NCBI GenBank assembly: GCA_964464925.1
Contig: CAYXLI010000020.1
Location: 44,506-108,505, forward strand
Source: CAYXLI01 sp964464925
GTDB lineage: Bacteria > Acidobacteriota > Terriglobia > Bryobacterales > Bryobacteraceae
Direction of reading: 5' to 3'
Length of the DNA stretch: 64,000 nucleotides
The position numbers and the translations under genes are program-made. The notes under the pieces are model-generated. The model was not told where the DNA came from. It ran no database searches and saw only the letters and a list, made by a program, of their open reading frames with translations. The first letter of the stretch is position 1; the number at the start of each line of letters is the position of its first letter. Below, piece by piece: positions 17,233 through 26,075 of this stretch.

Positions 17233-17769
17233 ATGAGCACGGCACTATTCGACGCAATCGGATCCGGCGATCGCTCAAAGCTTCAGGCAATGCTGGCTTC
17301 GGACCCCGAATTAGCCTCTTCGGCCAAAGAAGATGGCACGACCGCAATTCTCTGGTGCGTATACACCGGCCACGCCGAACTGGTTCCGCTCTTCCATCGC
17401 GATCTGAACCTGTTCGAGGCCTGCGCAACAGGCAACTTTGCCCGTGCGGCTGCGCTCCTCGACGCGAATCCCTCCGCCCTGCATGAGTATTCCGGCGACG
17501 GACACACTGCACTCGGTCTGGCCACCTACTTCCGGCATCCCGATATCGTTCGCGAATTGATCCGCCGGGGCGCCGCCGTAAATCAGCCGTCAAGAAATGC
17601 GATGGGCGTCACGCCTCTGCACGCAGCCGCCGCGGCCGGAGATGCGGACCTGGTCCACTTCCTGATACAAAACGGCGCCGACGTGAATGCCAGACAGGCC
17701 GGCGGACACACTGCGATGGACAGCGCGAAACAGTCCGGCAGGCAGGACATCATCGCCCTGCTGTCTTAA
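17233..17769 (+). CDS. Ankyrin repeat protein
   Basis: A 178-residue protein made almost wholly of ankyrin repeats: SGDRSKLQAML, GHTALGLATYFRHPDIVRELIRRGAAVN, GVTPLHAAAAAGDADLVHFLIQNGADVN, GHTAMDSAKQSGRQDIIALL. There is no signal peptide, so it is probably cytoplasmic and binds another protein. The ATG at 17233 begins MSTALFDAIGSGD; a longer start at 17188 would add residues overlapping the divergent gene. Its 3' end overlaps the convergent Gfo/Idh gene by 4 bp. The partner is unknown. Confidence 0.85.
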   Translation: MSTALFDAIGSGDRSKLQAMLASDPELASSAKEDGTTAILWCVYTGHAELVPLFHRDLNLFEACATGNFARAAALLDANPSALHEYSGDGHTALGLATYFRHPDIVRELIRRGAAVNQPSRNAMGVTPLHAAAAAGDADLVHFLIQNGADVNARQAGGHTAMDSAKQSGRQDIIALLS

Positions 17770-19115
17770 ACTTTGTCCGGGATAACATACGGCGCACGGT
17801 ACTTGCGCGTTTGCATCGCCTGCGCCTCGTTGTCGCCCATGAACTTACCGGAAGGATCCACCTTCAGGAGCCGGTTCAGCCGGTAACCGATGTTCGCGAG
17901 GTGGCAATATGCCGCCGAGCGCGCCCCTATCTCGATTTCCGCGTTCAGCGATTTGTAGTCGCGCGACTTCACCGCGGCGACGAAGTTTTGCATGTGCGGA
18001 ACCGTATCGTCGTTGCCGCTCTTCTCTTCGAGGGTCTTCTCGTACTTCTCCTTTCCCCCTGCCCCCGCGCCCCGCGCAGCCTCTCCGCTGATCGTGTTAC
18101 CGACGGCGCTCTTGTACACCTGGAAGCCCGCATGATCGAGGATCATGAACCCCCCGTCGCCGAAGAAGATGTTGCCGACGTAGTTCGGCCGGACCGGCAC
18201 GGGTCCCTCCGGCATCGTGGGAAGGTTCCGCACGTCGAAGGTCATCTCCGCATCGCCAAAGTTGAACACGGTCTGCTGCGTATTCGGCGTCTCCTGGTCG
18301 TCCTTCCACAGATACTTGCCGCCCGTCGACATGACAGTAGTGGGCCAACCGCTTTTTCCAAGGCCCCAAAGTGCTACGTCCATCTCATGCACGCCCTGAT
18401 TGCCGATGTCGCCGTTGCCCGTGTCCCAGAACCAATGCCAGTTGTAGGCAAACTTGTTCTTGCTGTACGGCTTCATCTGCGCGGGCCCTAGGAACTTGTC
18501 CCAATCGATTCCGGCAGGCACAGGTTCATCCGGCGTATGTCCGATCGAAAAACGGCGCCGGAAACAGAGGCCACGCGCCATATAGACGTTCCCGATTACG
18601 CCATCCCGCAGCATCTGAATGGCTCTCTTCTTATGCGCGACCGACCGGCTCTGTGAGCCCACCTGCACCATGCGATTGTATTTGCGCGCCGCCTCCACCA
18701 TCTTGCGGCTCTCGAACATGTTGTGCGAGGCAGGTTTCTCCACATAGACGTCTTTTCCCGCCTGGCACGCCCAAATAGTGGCCAGCGCGTGCCAGTGGTT
18801 AGGCGTCGCAACGGAAACAGCATCTACGTCCTTCGACTCGAACATGCGGCGCATGTCATCGTAGTCCTTCGGGGCGTAGCCTTTTGTCTTCTGGATCTTC
18901 GCAACCGCGCGCTCGCGGGCCGCCTGGTTGACGTCGCACAGCCCTACGAACCGCACCTCCTCGATTTGCGAGTAATAGTTCATGTGATCGTTGCCGCGAC
19001 CGCCCAACCCGACAATGCCGAGCTGCACTTTGTCGTTGGCGCCGAGAATCGGAAACGCGCTGGTCGCGATAGCCGCGGATGCGGTTTTGAGGAATTGCCG
19101 TCTAGGTTGGGTCAT
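17766..19115 (-). CDS. Tat-exported Gfo/Idh/MocA oxidoreductase
   Basis: A 449-residue NAD(P)-dependent oxidoreductase. A twin-arginine signal (PRRQFLKTASAAIATSAF) precedes the Rossmann fold (QLGIVGLGGRGNDHM, residues about 30-44). The family motif EKP appears in DVYVEKPASHN, and a C-terminal beta-sheet domain holds the WFWDTGNGDIGNQGVHEMDVA substrate-binding segment. Export of an NAD-using enzyme implies a tightly bound cofactor, as known for glycoside hydrolase family 109 and related sugar oxidoreductases. Such genes are numerous in Acidobacteria and act on sugars; the substrate is not known. The neighbouring minus-strand gene at 19189-19815 encodes an exported carbohydrate-binding-like protein 73 bp upstream. 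Confidence 0.88.
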   Translation of the reverse strand: MTQPRRQFLKTASAAIATSAFPILGANDKVQLGIVGLGGRGNDHMNYYSQIEEVRFVGLCDVNQAARERAVAKIQKTKGYAPKDYDDMRRMFESKDVDAVSVATPNHWHALATIWACQAGKDVYVEKPASHNMFESRKMVEAARKYNRMVQVGSQSRSVAHKKRAIQMLRDGVIGNVYMARGLCFRRRFSIGHTPDEPVPAGIDWDKFLGPAQMKPYSKNKFAYNWHWFWDTGNGDIGNQGVHEMDVALWGLGKSGWPTTVMSTGGKYLWKDDQETPNTQQTVFNFGDAEMTFDVRNLPTMPEGPVPVRPNYVGNIFFGDGGFMILDHAGFQVYKSAVGNTISGEAARGAGAGGKEKYEKTLEEKSGNDDTVPHMQNFVAAVKSRDYKSLNAEIEIGARSAAYCHLANIGYRLNRLLKVDPSGKFMGDNEAQAMQTRKYRAPYVIPDKV

Positions 19116-19188
19116 GACGGCTCTATTTTATGCGAATCGCGGCCTGAATCGCGAGCCATCAACAGCATCGAACTCCACCGCAACCGGT

Positions 19189-19815
19189 TTACTGCGTAAT
19201 CTTCAGATTCGCGAAATATCCTTCTGTGCCCGGCCCCACCCACAGGGCCACCGCGCCCTCTGAATCGCCGTGTTTCATATCGTTGACGATCAGGCAAGGC
19301 TGCGCGGCGCCATGAACGAATAGCCTCGCCTTGGTCCCGTCAATCACGATCCGGTACTTCGTCCACACCCCGGGCTCCAAGTCCACATACGATTCGTATT
19401 TCTCCGGAGATTGCTTCCGCAGCTGGTAGAAATCGAACTCCGGCTGCGCGCCATACTGTGTCGAATGGTTCCGTCGCACCTGGTCATCTGCGCGTCCATT
19501 CGTCGGACGGAGGTAGATGTAGTCATACCGGTTCCCTTGTACCCGAAACGCGATGCCGATGAACCCGCGGGCTGCGGGACCGGCGCTGCCAGCGGGCTTT
19601 CCTGCCAGTTCCACTTCGATGGTTCCATTGTGGAAACGGCTGCCCTTCAGAATCGCGTAAGACGTTCCATCTGCCGCGTTCGGCAGCGCGTCTAGACGAA
19701 CTGCAGCTTTACCCTGATACGTGGTGTTCGCAACCGAGGCGCCACGGGCCTCCAGTTGCTCCGCCGTTTGCGCGCACAGCGGCGCGAGCGCCAATAGAGC
19801 GAGCAGGTGTTTCAT
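19189..19815 (-). CDS. Exported concanavalin-like (LamG/DUF1080-type) protein
   Basis: About 208 residues beginning with a signal peptide (MKHLLALLALAPLCAQ). The rest looks like a laminin-G/concanavalin-type beta sandwich of the kind annotated 3-keto-disaccharide hydrolase (DUF1080) or LamG: GTIEVELAGKP, RGFIGIAFRVQGNRYDYIYLRP, EPGVWTKYRIVIDGTKARLFVHG and GYFANLKITQ. It probably binds or cleaves a carbohydrate. The ATG at 19815 starts the signal peptide; the longer frame to 19917 is unlikely. It lies upstream of the Tat-exported Gfo/Idh gene on the same strand and may share a function in sugar use. Confidence 0.7.
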   Translation of the reverse strand: MKHLLALLALAPLCAQTAEQLEARGASVANTTYQGKAAVRLDALPNAADGTSYAILKGSRFHNGTIEVELAGKPAGSAGPAARGFIGIAFRVQGNRYDYIYLRPTNGRADDQVRRNHSTQYGAQPEFDFYQLRKQSPEKYESYVDLEPGVWTKYRIVIDGTKARLFVHGAAQPCLIVNDMKHGDSEGAVALWVGPGTEGYFANLKITQ

Positions 19816-19935
19816 GATGACTTTGGACGCGCCTCCCTTCGGAACGTCCCGCCGGAGCTTCTGCTGTTCCCGGCCGCGTTTCGAGATCATCGTACCCCAA
19901 AGCACGGACGTCGGCACGCGGCACGCGGACTCTAT

Positions 19936-20616
19936 CTAATCCACCACGCAGCCATCGCGCATGTGGGCGATCCGGTGCGCGAACGCCGCCGCTTCCGGAT
20001 TATGCGTGATCATGAGGATCGTCTGCCCCAGCCGCTCGTTCAAATCGCGAAGAAGCGCCAGCACAGCATCGGAATTACCGCTGTCCAGGTTGCCGGTCGG
20101 CTCGTCGGCGAGCAGAATCGCAGGCCGGTTCACGATCGCGCGGGCAATCGCCACTCTCTGCTGCTCGCCGCCCGAAAGCGCGCGCGGCTTATGGTGCAGC
20201 CGGTGTGCAATCCCGAGCAGCTTCAGAATCTCCTGAAAATACGGCTCGTCCATTGCCTCCTTACCGCCCGCAATCGCCTGTGCAATCGCGATATTATCCG
20301 CCGCCGTGAGTGTGGGCAGCAGATTGTACTTCTGAAAGACAAACCCGATCTGTTTTTTCCGCAGGTTGGTACGGTCACCCTCTGTCATGCCGCGGAGGTC
20401 GATACCGTTGATGTGCACTGTGCCGCCGGTAGGCGGCGTCAACCCGCCAAGAATATTGAACAACGTAGACTTCCCGGAGCCCGAATGCCCCACGATCGCG
20501 AGGAACTCACCATGCTGCACATCGAGGTTCACGCCCCGCAACGCATGCACATCCACGTCACCGACATGGAACACCTTCGTTAGTCCGCGGACAGTGATGA
20601 TCGGCCCCTTATTCAT
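19936..20616 (-). CDS. MacB/LolD-type ABC transporter ATPase
   Basis: A 226-residue ATPase with all motifs: Walker A GHSGSGKST, Q-loop FVFQKYNLL, signature LSGGEQQRVAIARA, Walker B ILLADEPTGNLDSG and H-loop MITHN. The family pattern (LRGVNLDVQHGEFLAIVG, GKST, EPTGNLD) is that of lipoprotein release and MacB-type exporters. Its start overlaps the 3' end of the permease gene by 8 bp, so the two form a unit. No adaptor is adjacent; the adaptor at 8178-9407 could serve in trans. Confidence 0.93.
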   Translation of the reverse strand: MNKGPIITVRGLTKVFHVGDVDVHALRGVNLDVQHGEFLAIVGHSGSGKSTLFNILGGLTPPTGGTVHINGIDLRGMTEGDRTNLRKKQIGFVFQKYNLLPTLTAADNIAIAQAIAGGKEAMDEPYFQEILKLLGIAHRLHHKPRALSGGEQQRVAIARAIVNRPAILLADEPTGNLDSGNSDAVLALLRDLNERLGQTILMITHNPEAAAFAHRIAHMRDGCVVD

Positions 20617-21703
20617 AGGTCAGAGCCTCAATCGCGTCCTGCCGGGCGGCCTTCATACCCGGGTAAAGCGCGCCCACACACGCACCCGCGAGTGCGATCC
20701 CTCCTGCAATTGGCCACCAGTCCGGCACAATCGCCTGCGTCAAAGAAGCCGGATAACTCGTCATGATGACCCACCGCGTAAAGTAGGTCAGCAGAATGCC
20801 GAAGATGGCCCCGGCCAGCGCGAGCATCGCCGTCTCGCGCACCAGCATGGTCACGATGAAGGGCGGCGACGCCCCCAACGCCTTCAGAATTCCGATCTCG
20901 CGCGTCCGCTCCAGCACCGCCGTGTACATTGCAAGGAACACCACCAGGAATCCGAATACAACCGAGAGTCCGATAATCACCTTCGTGAACGACTTCAGCA
21001 GCGGCACGCTATCGGCGCTGATCTGCGATAGAAATTCTTCCATCGTGAAAATCGAATAGTCAGGCAAAAGCTGTTTCAGCTCATTCACGATCAGTTCGGC
21101 ATTCTTGGGCTCGTCCGCCTTCACGTAAATCATGGTGAGCTTATTGGTAGCCGAAACCGCTTCCTGCAGTTCCTTGATGTCCACCATCGTGCGCGCGCCC
21201 TTGCCCGGCTGGAAGACGCCGGCAACTTTGTAATCGCTGTTCAGCAGCTTGGTCGTGTCACCTGCCTTCAGCTTCCGCTGCTGCGCATAGTATTCATCCA
21301 CAATCACCTCGTGCGGAGCCTTGAACGGTCCGCCCGAAATGAAGTCGAGCCCGTTACTCATCTTCGAAAACGTAGGCAGATCGATTCCGCTGATTGTGTC
21401 GAACAGGTTGGACTGGTGCATCACCACGCCGGTCGCGATCCCCACGTGCGGCTGCTTGCGCACCACGTCCAGAATCTTCTCCGGAATCGGCGCACCACTC
21501 AAGCCGATGGCCGCCGAGTTCGGCGGACGCACCAGCACATCCGCGCCCGTACCGCGGGTACGACGGATACTGCCGTCAATCGTGCCCCGGCTCAAGCCGA
21601 CCAGAGTAAGAATCATTGTGACTTGGAGCCCGATCGCCGCGATGGTGAGAAGTGTTCGAATCGGCCGGTGCTTCAGGTTCTCAAAGACGAGTTTATTGAT
21701 CAA
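20609..21703 (-). CDS. FtsX/MacB-type ABC permease
   Basis: A 364-residue permease with the topology of MacB/FtsX proteins: a first helix (TLLTIAAIGLQVTMILTLVGLS), a large periplasmic domain (about residues 45-245), and three C-terminal helices (about 252-275, 293-325, 333-355) ending PGMKAARQDAIEALTYE. It partners the downstream ATPase, with which it overlaps by 8 bp. The periplasmic domain is likely to move lipids, lipoproteins or small toxic molecules by mechanotransmission, as in this family. The start is TTG at 21703. Confidence 0.9.
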   Translation of the reverse strand: MINKLVFENLKHRPIRTLLTIAAIGLQVTMILTLVGLSRGTIDGSIRRTRGTGADVLVRPPNSAAIGLSGAPIPEKILDVVRKQPHVGIATGVVMHQSNLFDTISGIDLPTFSKMSNGLDFISGGPFKAPHEVIVDEYYAQQRKLKAGDTTKLLNSDYKVAGVFQPGKGARTMVDIKELQEAVSATNKLTMIYVKADEPKNAELIVNELKQLLPDYSIFTMEEFLSQISADSVPLLKSFTKVIIGLSVVFGFLVVFLAMYTAVLERTREIGILKALGASPPFIVTMLVRETAMLALAGAIFGILLTYFTRWVIMTSYPASLTQAIVPDWWPIAGGIALAGACVGALYPGMKAARQDAIEALTYE

Positions 21704-21725
21704 ACTCTATTGTATCCGTGCTGTT

Positions 21726-23159
21726 TCATTTCACCGCGATCTTCGCCAGCCGCAACGCATTCCGGGCTTCCTTCACGATCGGCCCGTAGACGCTCTTATC
21801 GAACGGCGGACACCCTGTCGCGAACTGCCCTAGCGGATGCTGCTTCTGCCGCATCAGGAACGTACAATACGTCAGCGTCTTACACACGCGCAATTCGTCC
21901 AGCACGCCCTTTTCCAGCGCATCGCGAGCAAAATCCGGATACGCCAGCGCATTCCGCCCGATCCCCAGGAACCGTATGTTGCCATCGAGAATGTTCGCTG
22001 CCCCCGCATTGATTGCGTAGATCTGCAGCCAGCTATAGCCCGACCCGGCCACCGGCAGATCGGGGAATGTCCGCTGCAGCTCGCCGGCGATCCGGAAGTG
22101 CCTGTCGACACCCATCAGCGGATGTTCAGGCTCCTCGTAATTGCCCTCGTCCGGCTTCTCGAAAGGACGCGTCACATGCGGATTGTAATAAGGGCACCCG
22201 AGCGAGACGTTCAGTAACTTCACGCCCCACTCCTTCAGCCAGCCGGTCACCGTCTTGATCTCGGTCAGGTCTTCCTTCAGAGGATCGTTCTCATCTACGC
22301 CGAAGCCGTACGGATAAGGCGTCTGATAATCCAACGGCGCCCCTCTGCCCGACTCGTCTTTCTTATACGGCACACTGTCGAAACACCCCAGCCGCACCGC
22401 AATCATCAACTGATCCCCGCACGCCGCGCGAATCTTCCCGACGATGTTCTTCAGGAACCGAACCCGATTTTCCAGCGATCCGCCATACGGACCCGGCCGC
22501 GTCTTCGCGCCCAACAATTCACTTACGAGATATCCGTGCGTCGCCTTGATATCCACGGCCCGGAATCCCGCCCGGACCGCCAGCTTCGCCGCGTCCACGT
22601 ACTTGTCTTCCAGCTCTTCCAGCTCACTATCGGAAATGATCGGATAATCCGGCGGCGTGTTCGTCTTTGCGTCGATGAGCGGATTATGAAATGCGATGAT
22701 GCGCTTCGGCACGCTGTACCGCCCCGAGTGCGTCAGTTGCAGCGGTTCCAGCAGGTCATCGGTCGTGCCCCACTCCCGCTTGTGAACGTCGCGAGCGATC
22801 TGCAGCAGCTTTGCGATGCTCGGAAGAGTCTTCTCGTACAACCAGAGTTGCCGCGTGTTTGCGCGTCCCTCATCGCAAACCGCAGTTGCTTCGAACCAGA
22901 CCAGTTTCGCTCCGCCATGGCCGAAACGCTCATAGCGGCGGTAAGTCAGCTCGTCCGGATGGCCGTCCAGCGTCCCGTCGCAGCCTTCCATGGGATGAAT
23001 CGCCATGGAATTGCCGACCGTGAACTTGCCAACCTGAACCTTGCGGGAGAGAGCAGCTTTTACTTTTTCCGGATCGCCTTCGAAGCGGACGTGAGCGGCG
23101 CCGAGTTCCTCAGTGCCTTGCTGCAACTCGCTCAACGTCTTGTACGTGAAGTGTCTCAT
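21726..23159 (-). CDS. Old yellow enzyme-like NADH:flavin oxidoreductase
   Basis: A 477-residue FMN-dependent TIM-barrel protein of the 2,4-dienoyl-CoA reductase/OYE-like branch. Visible features include IHPMEGCDG near strand 1, QLTHSGRYS, the DIKATHGYLVSELLGAKTRPGPYGGSLENRVRF segment in parts (HxxH-type catalytic region replaced by THGYLV), and GIGRNALAYPDF. The separate C-terminal iron-sulphur and FAD domains of full dienoyl-CoA reductases are absent, although scattered cysteines remain (CKTLTYC). The ATG at 23159 follows GAAGAAAG and overlaps the upstream MFS gene by 50 bp. Substrate unknown; an enoate or flavin-dependent reductase acting on a compound imported by that MFS is a reasonable guess. 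Confidence 0.85.
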   Translation of the reverse strand: MRHFTYKTLSELQQGTEELGAAHVRFEGDPEKVKAALSRKVQVGKFTVGNSMAIHPMEGCDGTLDGHPDELTYRRYERFGHGGAKLVWFEATAVCDEGRANTRQLWLYEKTLPSIAKLLQIARDVHKREWGTTDDLLEPLQLTHSGRYSVPKRIIAFHNPLIDAKTNTPPDYPIISDSELEELEDKYVDAAKLAVRAGFRAVDIKATHGYLVSELLGAKTRPGPYGGSLENRVRFLKNIVGKIRAACGDQLMIAVRLGCFDSVPYKKDESGRGAPLDYQTPYPYGFGVDENDPLKEDLTEIKTVTGWLKEWGVKLLNVSLGCPYYNPHVTRPFEKPDEGNYEEPEHPLMGVDRHFRIAGELQRTFPDLPVAGSGYSWLQIYAINAGAANILDGNIRFLGIGRNALAYPDFARDALEKGVLDELRVCKTLTYCTFLMRQKQHPLGQFATGCPPFDKSVYGPIVKEARNALRLAKIAVK

Positions 23160-24384
23160 TATCTTTCTTCAGTTTAGGCAGTAAGGCAATCGCGGCTGCT
23201 CCGACAAAGGAAGTAACGAACACCAGCTTCAACGCGAGATTATAGTTGCCTAACGAATCATGCAGTTTCGAAATCAGCAGCGGACACCAGGTCTGGCCGA
23301 TCGTATCGGCGGGCAGAATCACCGCCATTGCCCGCGCCAGGGAGTTCACTCCGAATCGCTCCGCCGCCATCAGCGGAATCAGCATGTAATCGGCGCCCAT
23401 CCCGAACCCGAACAGGACGGCAAATATATAGACATATTCGGGCTGGGAAGGCGTAACCAGGAACAATAGAGGGATCGTCGCGGCAACCAGAATATAAGTG
23501 ATTGTCATGACGGCTTTCTTGTTGTACTTGTCCGCTAAATACCCCATGATCAACCGCCCAGCGATGCTCGAAAACAGGATGCACAGCGTCGCGTTCGAGA
23601 ACATCGCATCCAGTGCGGCTTGATTGCGGAATCCCTGCTCGAGAAACACGAGCTTCATATGCTGGTTGATCGAGCCAATCGACCCGATCGAGCAAAGGCT
23701 GCCGAGCATCAACAGCCAGAACGCGGGCTGCGACAGCATCTCTTTGAACGGCTTCGGCGGAGCCGCCGGCTTCGCATCGGCCGCAATCGCCTCACCGTCG
23801 GGGAACTGTCCGATATCGGACGGCTTGTCTTTCATCAGAAAGATCGCGATCGGCCAGGCCAGCACCATGCACGCGCCGAAAACGATCAGCGCGGTCCGGA
23901 AGCCGTAAGCGTGCGTGAGCGGCGCGGCGATGAACTTCGCAGAAATGCCGCCGAACACACCGACACCCAGGTATACGATCGCCATCGCCTTGCCGCGCAC
24001 TTTCCGGAACCACTGGGAAACGATGACCTGGTGCGGAATGGGACCCGAAAAGATATACCCGATGATGTAGACAAACCACAGCAGGTAATAGAGCGGTAGC
24101 GAGCCGTTCATCGTTCCGAATCCGATGAACGCTAAGCCTGTGCACGCCGTGCCGATCAGGATCAGAATCCGCGGGCTGAACCGGTGAGCGAGCAGCGGCC
24201 CCACCCACAACGTCAGAAGAGCGGCCAGCGGAAATCCGAATGTCACTTCGGTGGTTGTCCACCCAAACGTCTTCTTGTAATAGTCGTAGAAGAAAGGTCC
24301 GCCGTAGTACGGGATGCCCACGGCAATACCGAAAGTGAAGAACGCGGCGGCGGTGATCCACCATCCGTAAAAGCGCTTGTTCAT
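23110..24384 (-). CDS. MFS transporter, oxalate/formate-antiporter (OFA)-like
   Basis: A 424-residue, 12-helix transporter starting RFYGWWITAAAFFTFGIAVG after the ATG at 24384, an opening typical of the OFA/monocarboxylate group. Other markers are FYDYYKKTFGWTTTEVTFGF, SQWFRKVRGKAMAIVYLGVGVFGG and a long central loop (DGEAIAADAKPAAPPKPFKEML). It probably moves a carboxylate. The last 50 bp are shared with the start of the OYE-like gene, which is unusually long for a coupled overlap. A longer frame extending to 25461 is not real: it reads through the divergent MFS gene. Confidence 0.88.
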   Translation of the reverse strand: MNKRFYGWWITAAAFFTFGIAVGIPYYGGPFFYDYYKKTFGWTTTEVTFGFPLAALLTLWVGPLLAHRFSPRILILIGTACTGLAFIGFGTMNGSLPLYYLLWFVYIIGYIFSGPIPHQVIVSQWFRKVRGKAMAIVYLGVGVFGGISAKFIAAPLTHAYGFRTALIVFGACMVLAWPIAIFLMKDKPSDIGQFPDGEAIAADAKPAAPPKPFKEMLSQPAFWLLMLGSLCSIGSIGSINQHMKLVFLEQGFRNQAALDAMFSNATLCILFSSIAGRLIMGYLADKYNKKAVMTITYILVAATIPLLFLVTPSQPEYVYIFAVLFGFGMGADYMLIPLMAAERFGVNSLARAMAVILPADTIGQTWCPLLISKLHDSLGNYNLALKLVFVTSFVGAAAIALLPKLKKDNETLHVQDVERVAARH

Positions 24385-24404
24385 TAAGTGCGACCTGGCC
24401 GAAT

Positions 24405-24421
24405 CCACTTTATCATAGTGG
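24405..24421. promoter_or_regulatory. Short inverted repeat between divergent MFS genes
   Basis: CCACT and AGTGG arms (24405-24409 and 24417-24421) flank TTATCAT in the 79-bp gap between two divergent MFS genes. It is short enough to be chance, but its place in a shared promoter region makes an operator plausible. Confidence 0.25.
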
Positions 24422-24463
24422 CTTTTTCGGAAACGCTTGCAAAACGAGGAATACTGAATACAA

Positions 24464-26056
24464 ATGAGGGAATCCCGGTCGGTGTGGACGCCGCTGCGTA
24501 TCAGCCTCTTCCGCTGGCTCTGGATCGCGTCCATCGCGTCGAACATCGGCACCTGGCTCCAGAATGTCGGCGCAGCGTGGTTGATGACGTCTATTGGTCC
24601 TTCGCCCATGTATGTCGCGCTCGTCCAGACCGCCACCAGCCTCCCTGTCTTCTTCTTCGGGCTACCGGCCGGGGCGTTGGCAGACCTGCTCGACCGCCGC
24701 CGTCTGTTGCTGTTAACGCAGGGCTGGATGCTTGTCTGTGCCGCAATTCTCGCGGTCACTACGTTAGGCGGATGGACCGGGCCCTGGCTTCTCCTCTTCC
24801 TCACATTTGCGCTCGGTTGCGGCTCCACGCTCAACGGTCCCGCGTGGCAGTCGATCATCGGCGAACTCGTCCCTCGCGACGAGTTGACCAATGCCATCGC
24901 GCTCAATTCCATGGGCTTCAATATGGCCCGCGCCGTTGGTCCCGCTCTCAGCGGAATGCTGCTCGCCATCGCAAGCCCCGGCATTGCGTTCCTGCTGAAT
25001 GCGATTTCCTTCGTCGGCGTCATGATCGTACTCTGGCGCTGGAAGCGCACGCCGAAAACGAGCGTAGCCCCCACGGACCGCCTCTTCGGAGCCATGCGCA
25101 CCGGCTTCCGGTACCTGCAGCACGCACCCGAACTGCAGCACATTCTCGTCCGCGTAATGACCTTTGTGCTCGGCGCCAGCGGCCTTTGGGCCGTCCTGCC
25201 CCTCCTGGCGAAATTGGAACTCGGCAGCGGCGCCGCGGGGTACGGCGTGCTCCTCGGCTGCCTCGGAGCAGGCTCCGTGATCGGAGCCATCTTCCTCCCC
25301 CGTATGCGCTCCGTCCTCTCGACGGACCGGCAGGTCGCCGGAGCCACCATCGTATTCGCCATCGCCAGCCTTGCCGCCGGCCTTGTCCAGGATTTCGCCG
25401 TCGTTGCGCTCTTCCTGATCGCCGCGGGCGTCGCCTGGCTCGGGGCCATGTCCAGCTTCAATATCTCCGTCCAGACCGTCGTTCCCGACTGGATCCGCGC
25501 CCGCGCACTCGGTTTTTATATGTTGATCATGCAGGCAGCCATGGCCCTCGGCGGCGTCCTCTGGGGCGAAGCAGCGGAGCGTTGGGGAGTACGTTCCTCA
25601 CTCATCGCCGCCGGCGTCCTCCTCTTCCTCGGCCTCGCTGCCGGGATTCGTTATCGCCTCGTCGAGACACGGCATCTCGACTTAACGCCCGTCATGATGC
25701 AGGCCGCCGACTCGCACGGCGCCATCGAGGTCTCTCCGCACGAAGGGCCTGTCATGGTGATGATCGAGTACCGGATCGATCCCGACCGGCGCCAGCTATT
25801 CGAACGGGCCATGCAGCAGGTACGTCGCGTCCGCCGCCGGGATGGGGCTATTCGCTGGGGCCTGTTTCACGATCCCGAGATTCCCGGGCGCTGTGCGGAA
25901 GTATTTTTGGTGGATTCCTGGCAGGAACATCTGTTGCAGTTGGAAAGAGTAACGCATGAGGACCGGGCCGTCATGGAAGCGGCACGCGCGTTCCATTCGG
26001 CATCCGGCCCGTTGCGCGTCACACACTGGGTCGCAAAGGACAATGGGGCGGGCTAA
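24464..26056 (+). CDS. MFS_3 transporter with C-terminal monooxygenase-like domain
   Basis: A 530-residue protein. Residues 1-410 are a 12-helix transporter of the MFS_3/enterobactin-exporter type (FRWLWIASIASNIGTWLQNVG, LFFGLPAGALADLLDRR-like loop, NAIALNSMGFNMARAVGP). Residues about 425-525 form a soluble ferredoxin-like domain (VMVMIEYRIDPDRRQLFERAM, GLFHDPEIPGRCAEVFLVDSW, RVTHWV) like antibiotic biosynthesis monooxygenase (ABM) domains. This fusion recurs in bacterial genomes; the tail may sense or bind the transported ligand rather than oxidise it. GAGGA lies upstream of the ATG. The substrate is unknown. Confidence 0.87.
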   Translation: MRESRSVWTPLRISLFRWLWIASIASNIGTWLQNVGAAWLMTSIGPSPMYVALVQTATSLPVFFFGLPAGALADLLDRRRLLLLTQGWMLVCAAILAVTTLGGWTGPWLLLFLTFALGCGSTLNGPAWQSIIGELVPRDELTNAIALNSMGFNMARAVGPALSGMLLAIASPGIAFLLNAISFVGVMIVLWRWKRTPKTSVAPTDRLFGAMRTGFRYLQHAPELQHILVRVMTFVLGASGLWAVLPLLAKLELGSGAAGYGVLLGCLGAGSVIGAIFLPRMRSVLSTDRQVAGATIVFAIASLAAGLVQDFAVVALFLIAAGVAWLGAMSSFNISVQTVVPDWIRARALGFYMLIMQAAMALGGVLWGEAAERWGVRSSLIAAGVLLFLGLAAGIRYRLVETRHLDLTPVMMQAADSHGAIEVSPHEGPVMVMIEYRIDPDRRQLFERAMQQVRRVRRRDGAIRWGLFHDPEIPGRCAEVFLVDSWQEHLLQLERVTHEDRAVMEAARAFHSASGPLRVTHWVAKDNGAG

Positions 26057-26075
26057 TCGCCCACCCCTCTTGCAG

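Noticed and set aside
24385..25461. Upstream extension of the OFA-like MFS to 25461
   Set aside because: The extra 360 residues read antisense through the divergent MFS gene and are low-complexity; the ATG at 24384 begins the normal transporter N-terminus.
24388..25959. Long plus-strand frame of about 520 residues
   Set aside because: It is Arg/Pro-rich, has no domain and lies in another frame of the clearly coding MFS-ABM gene at 24464-26056.
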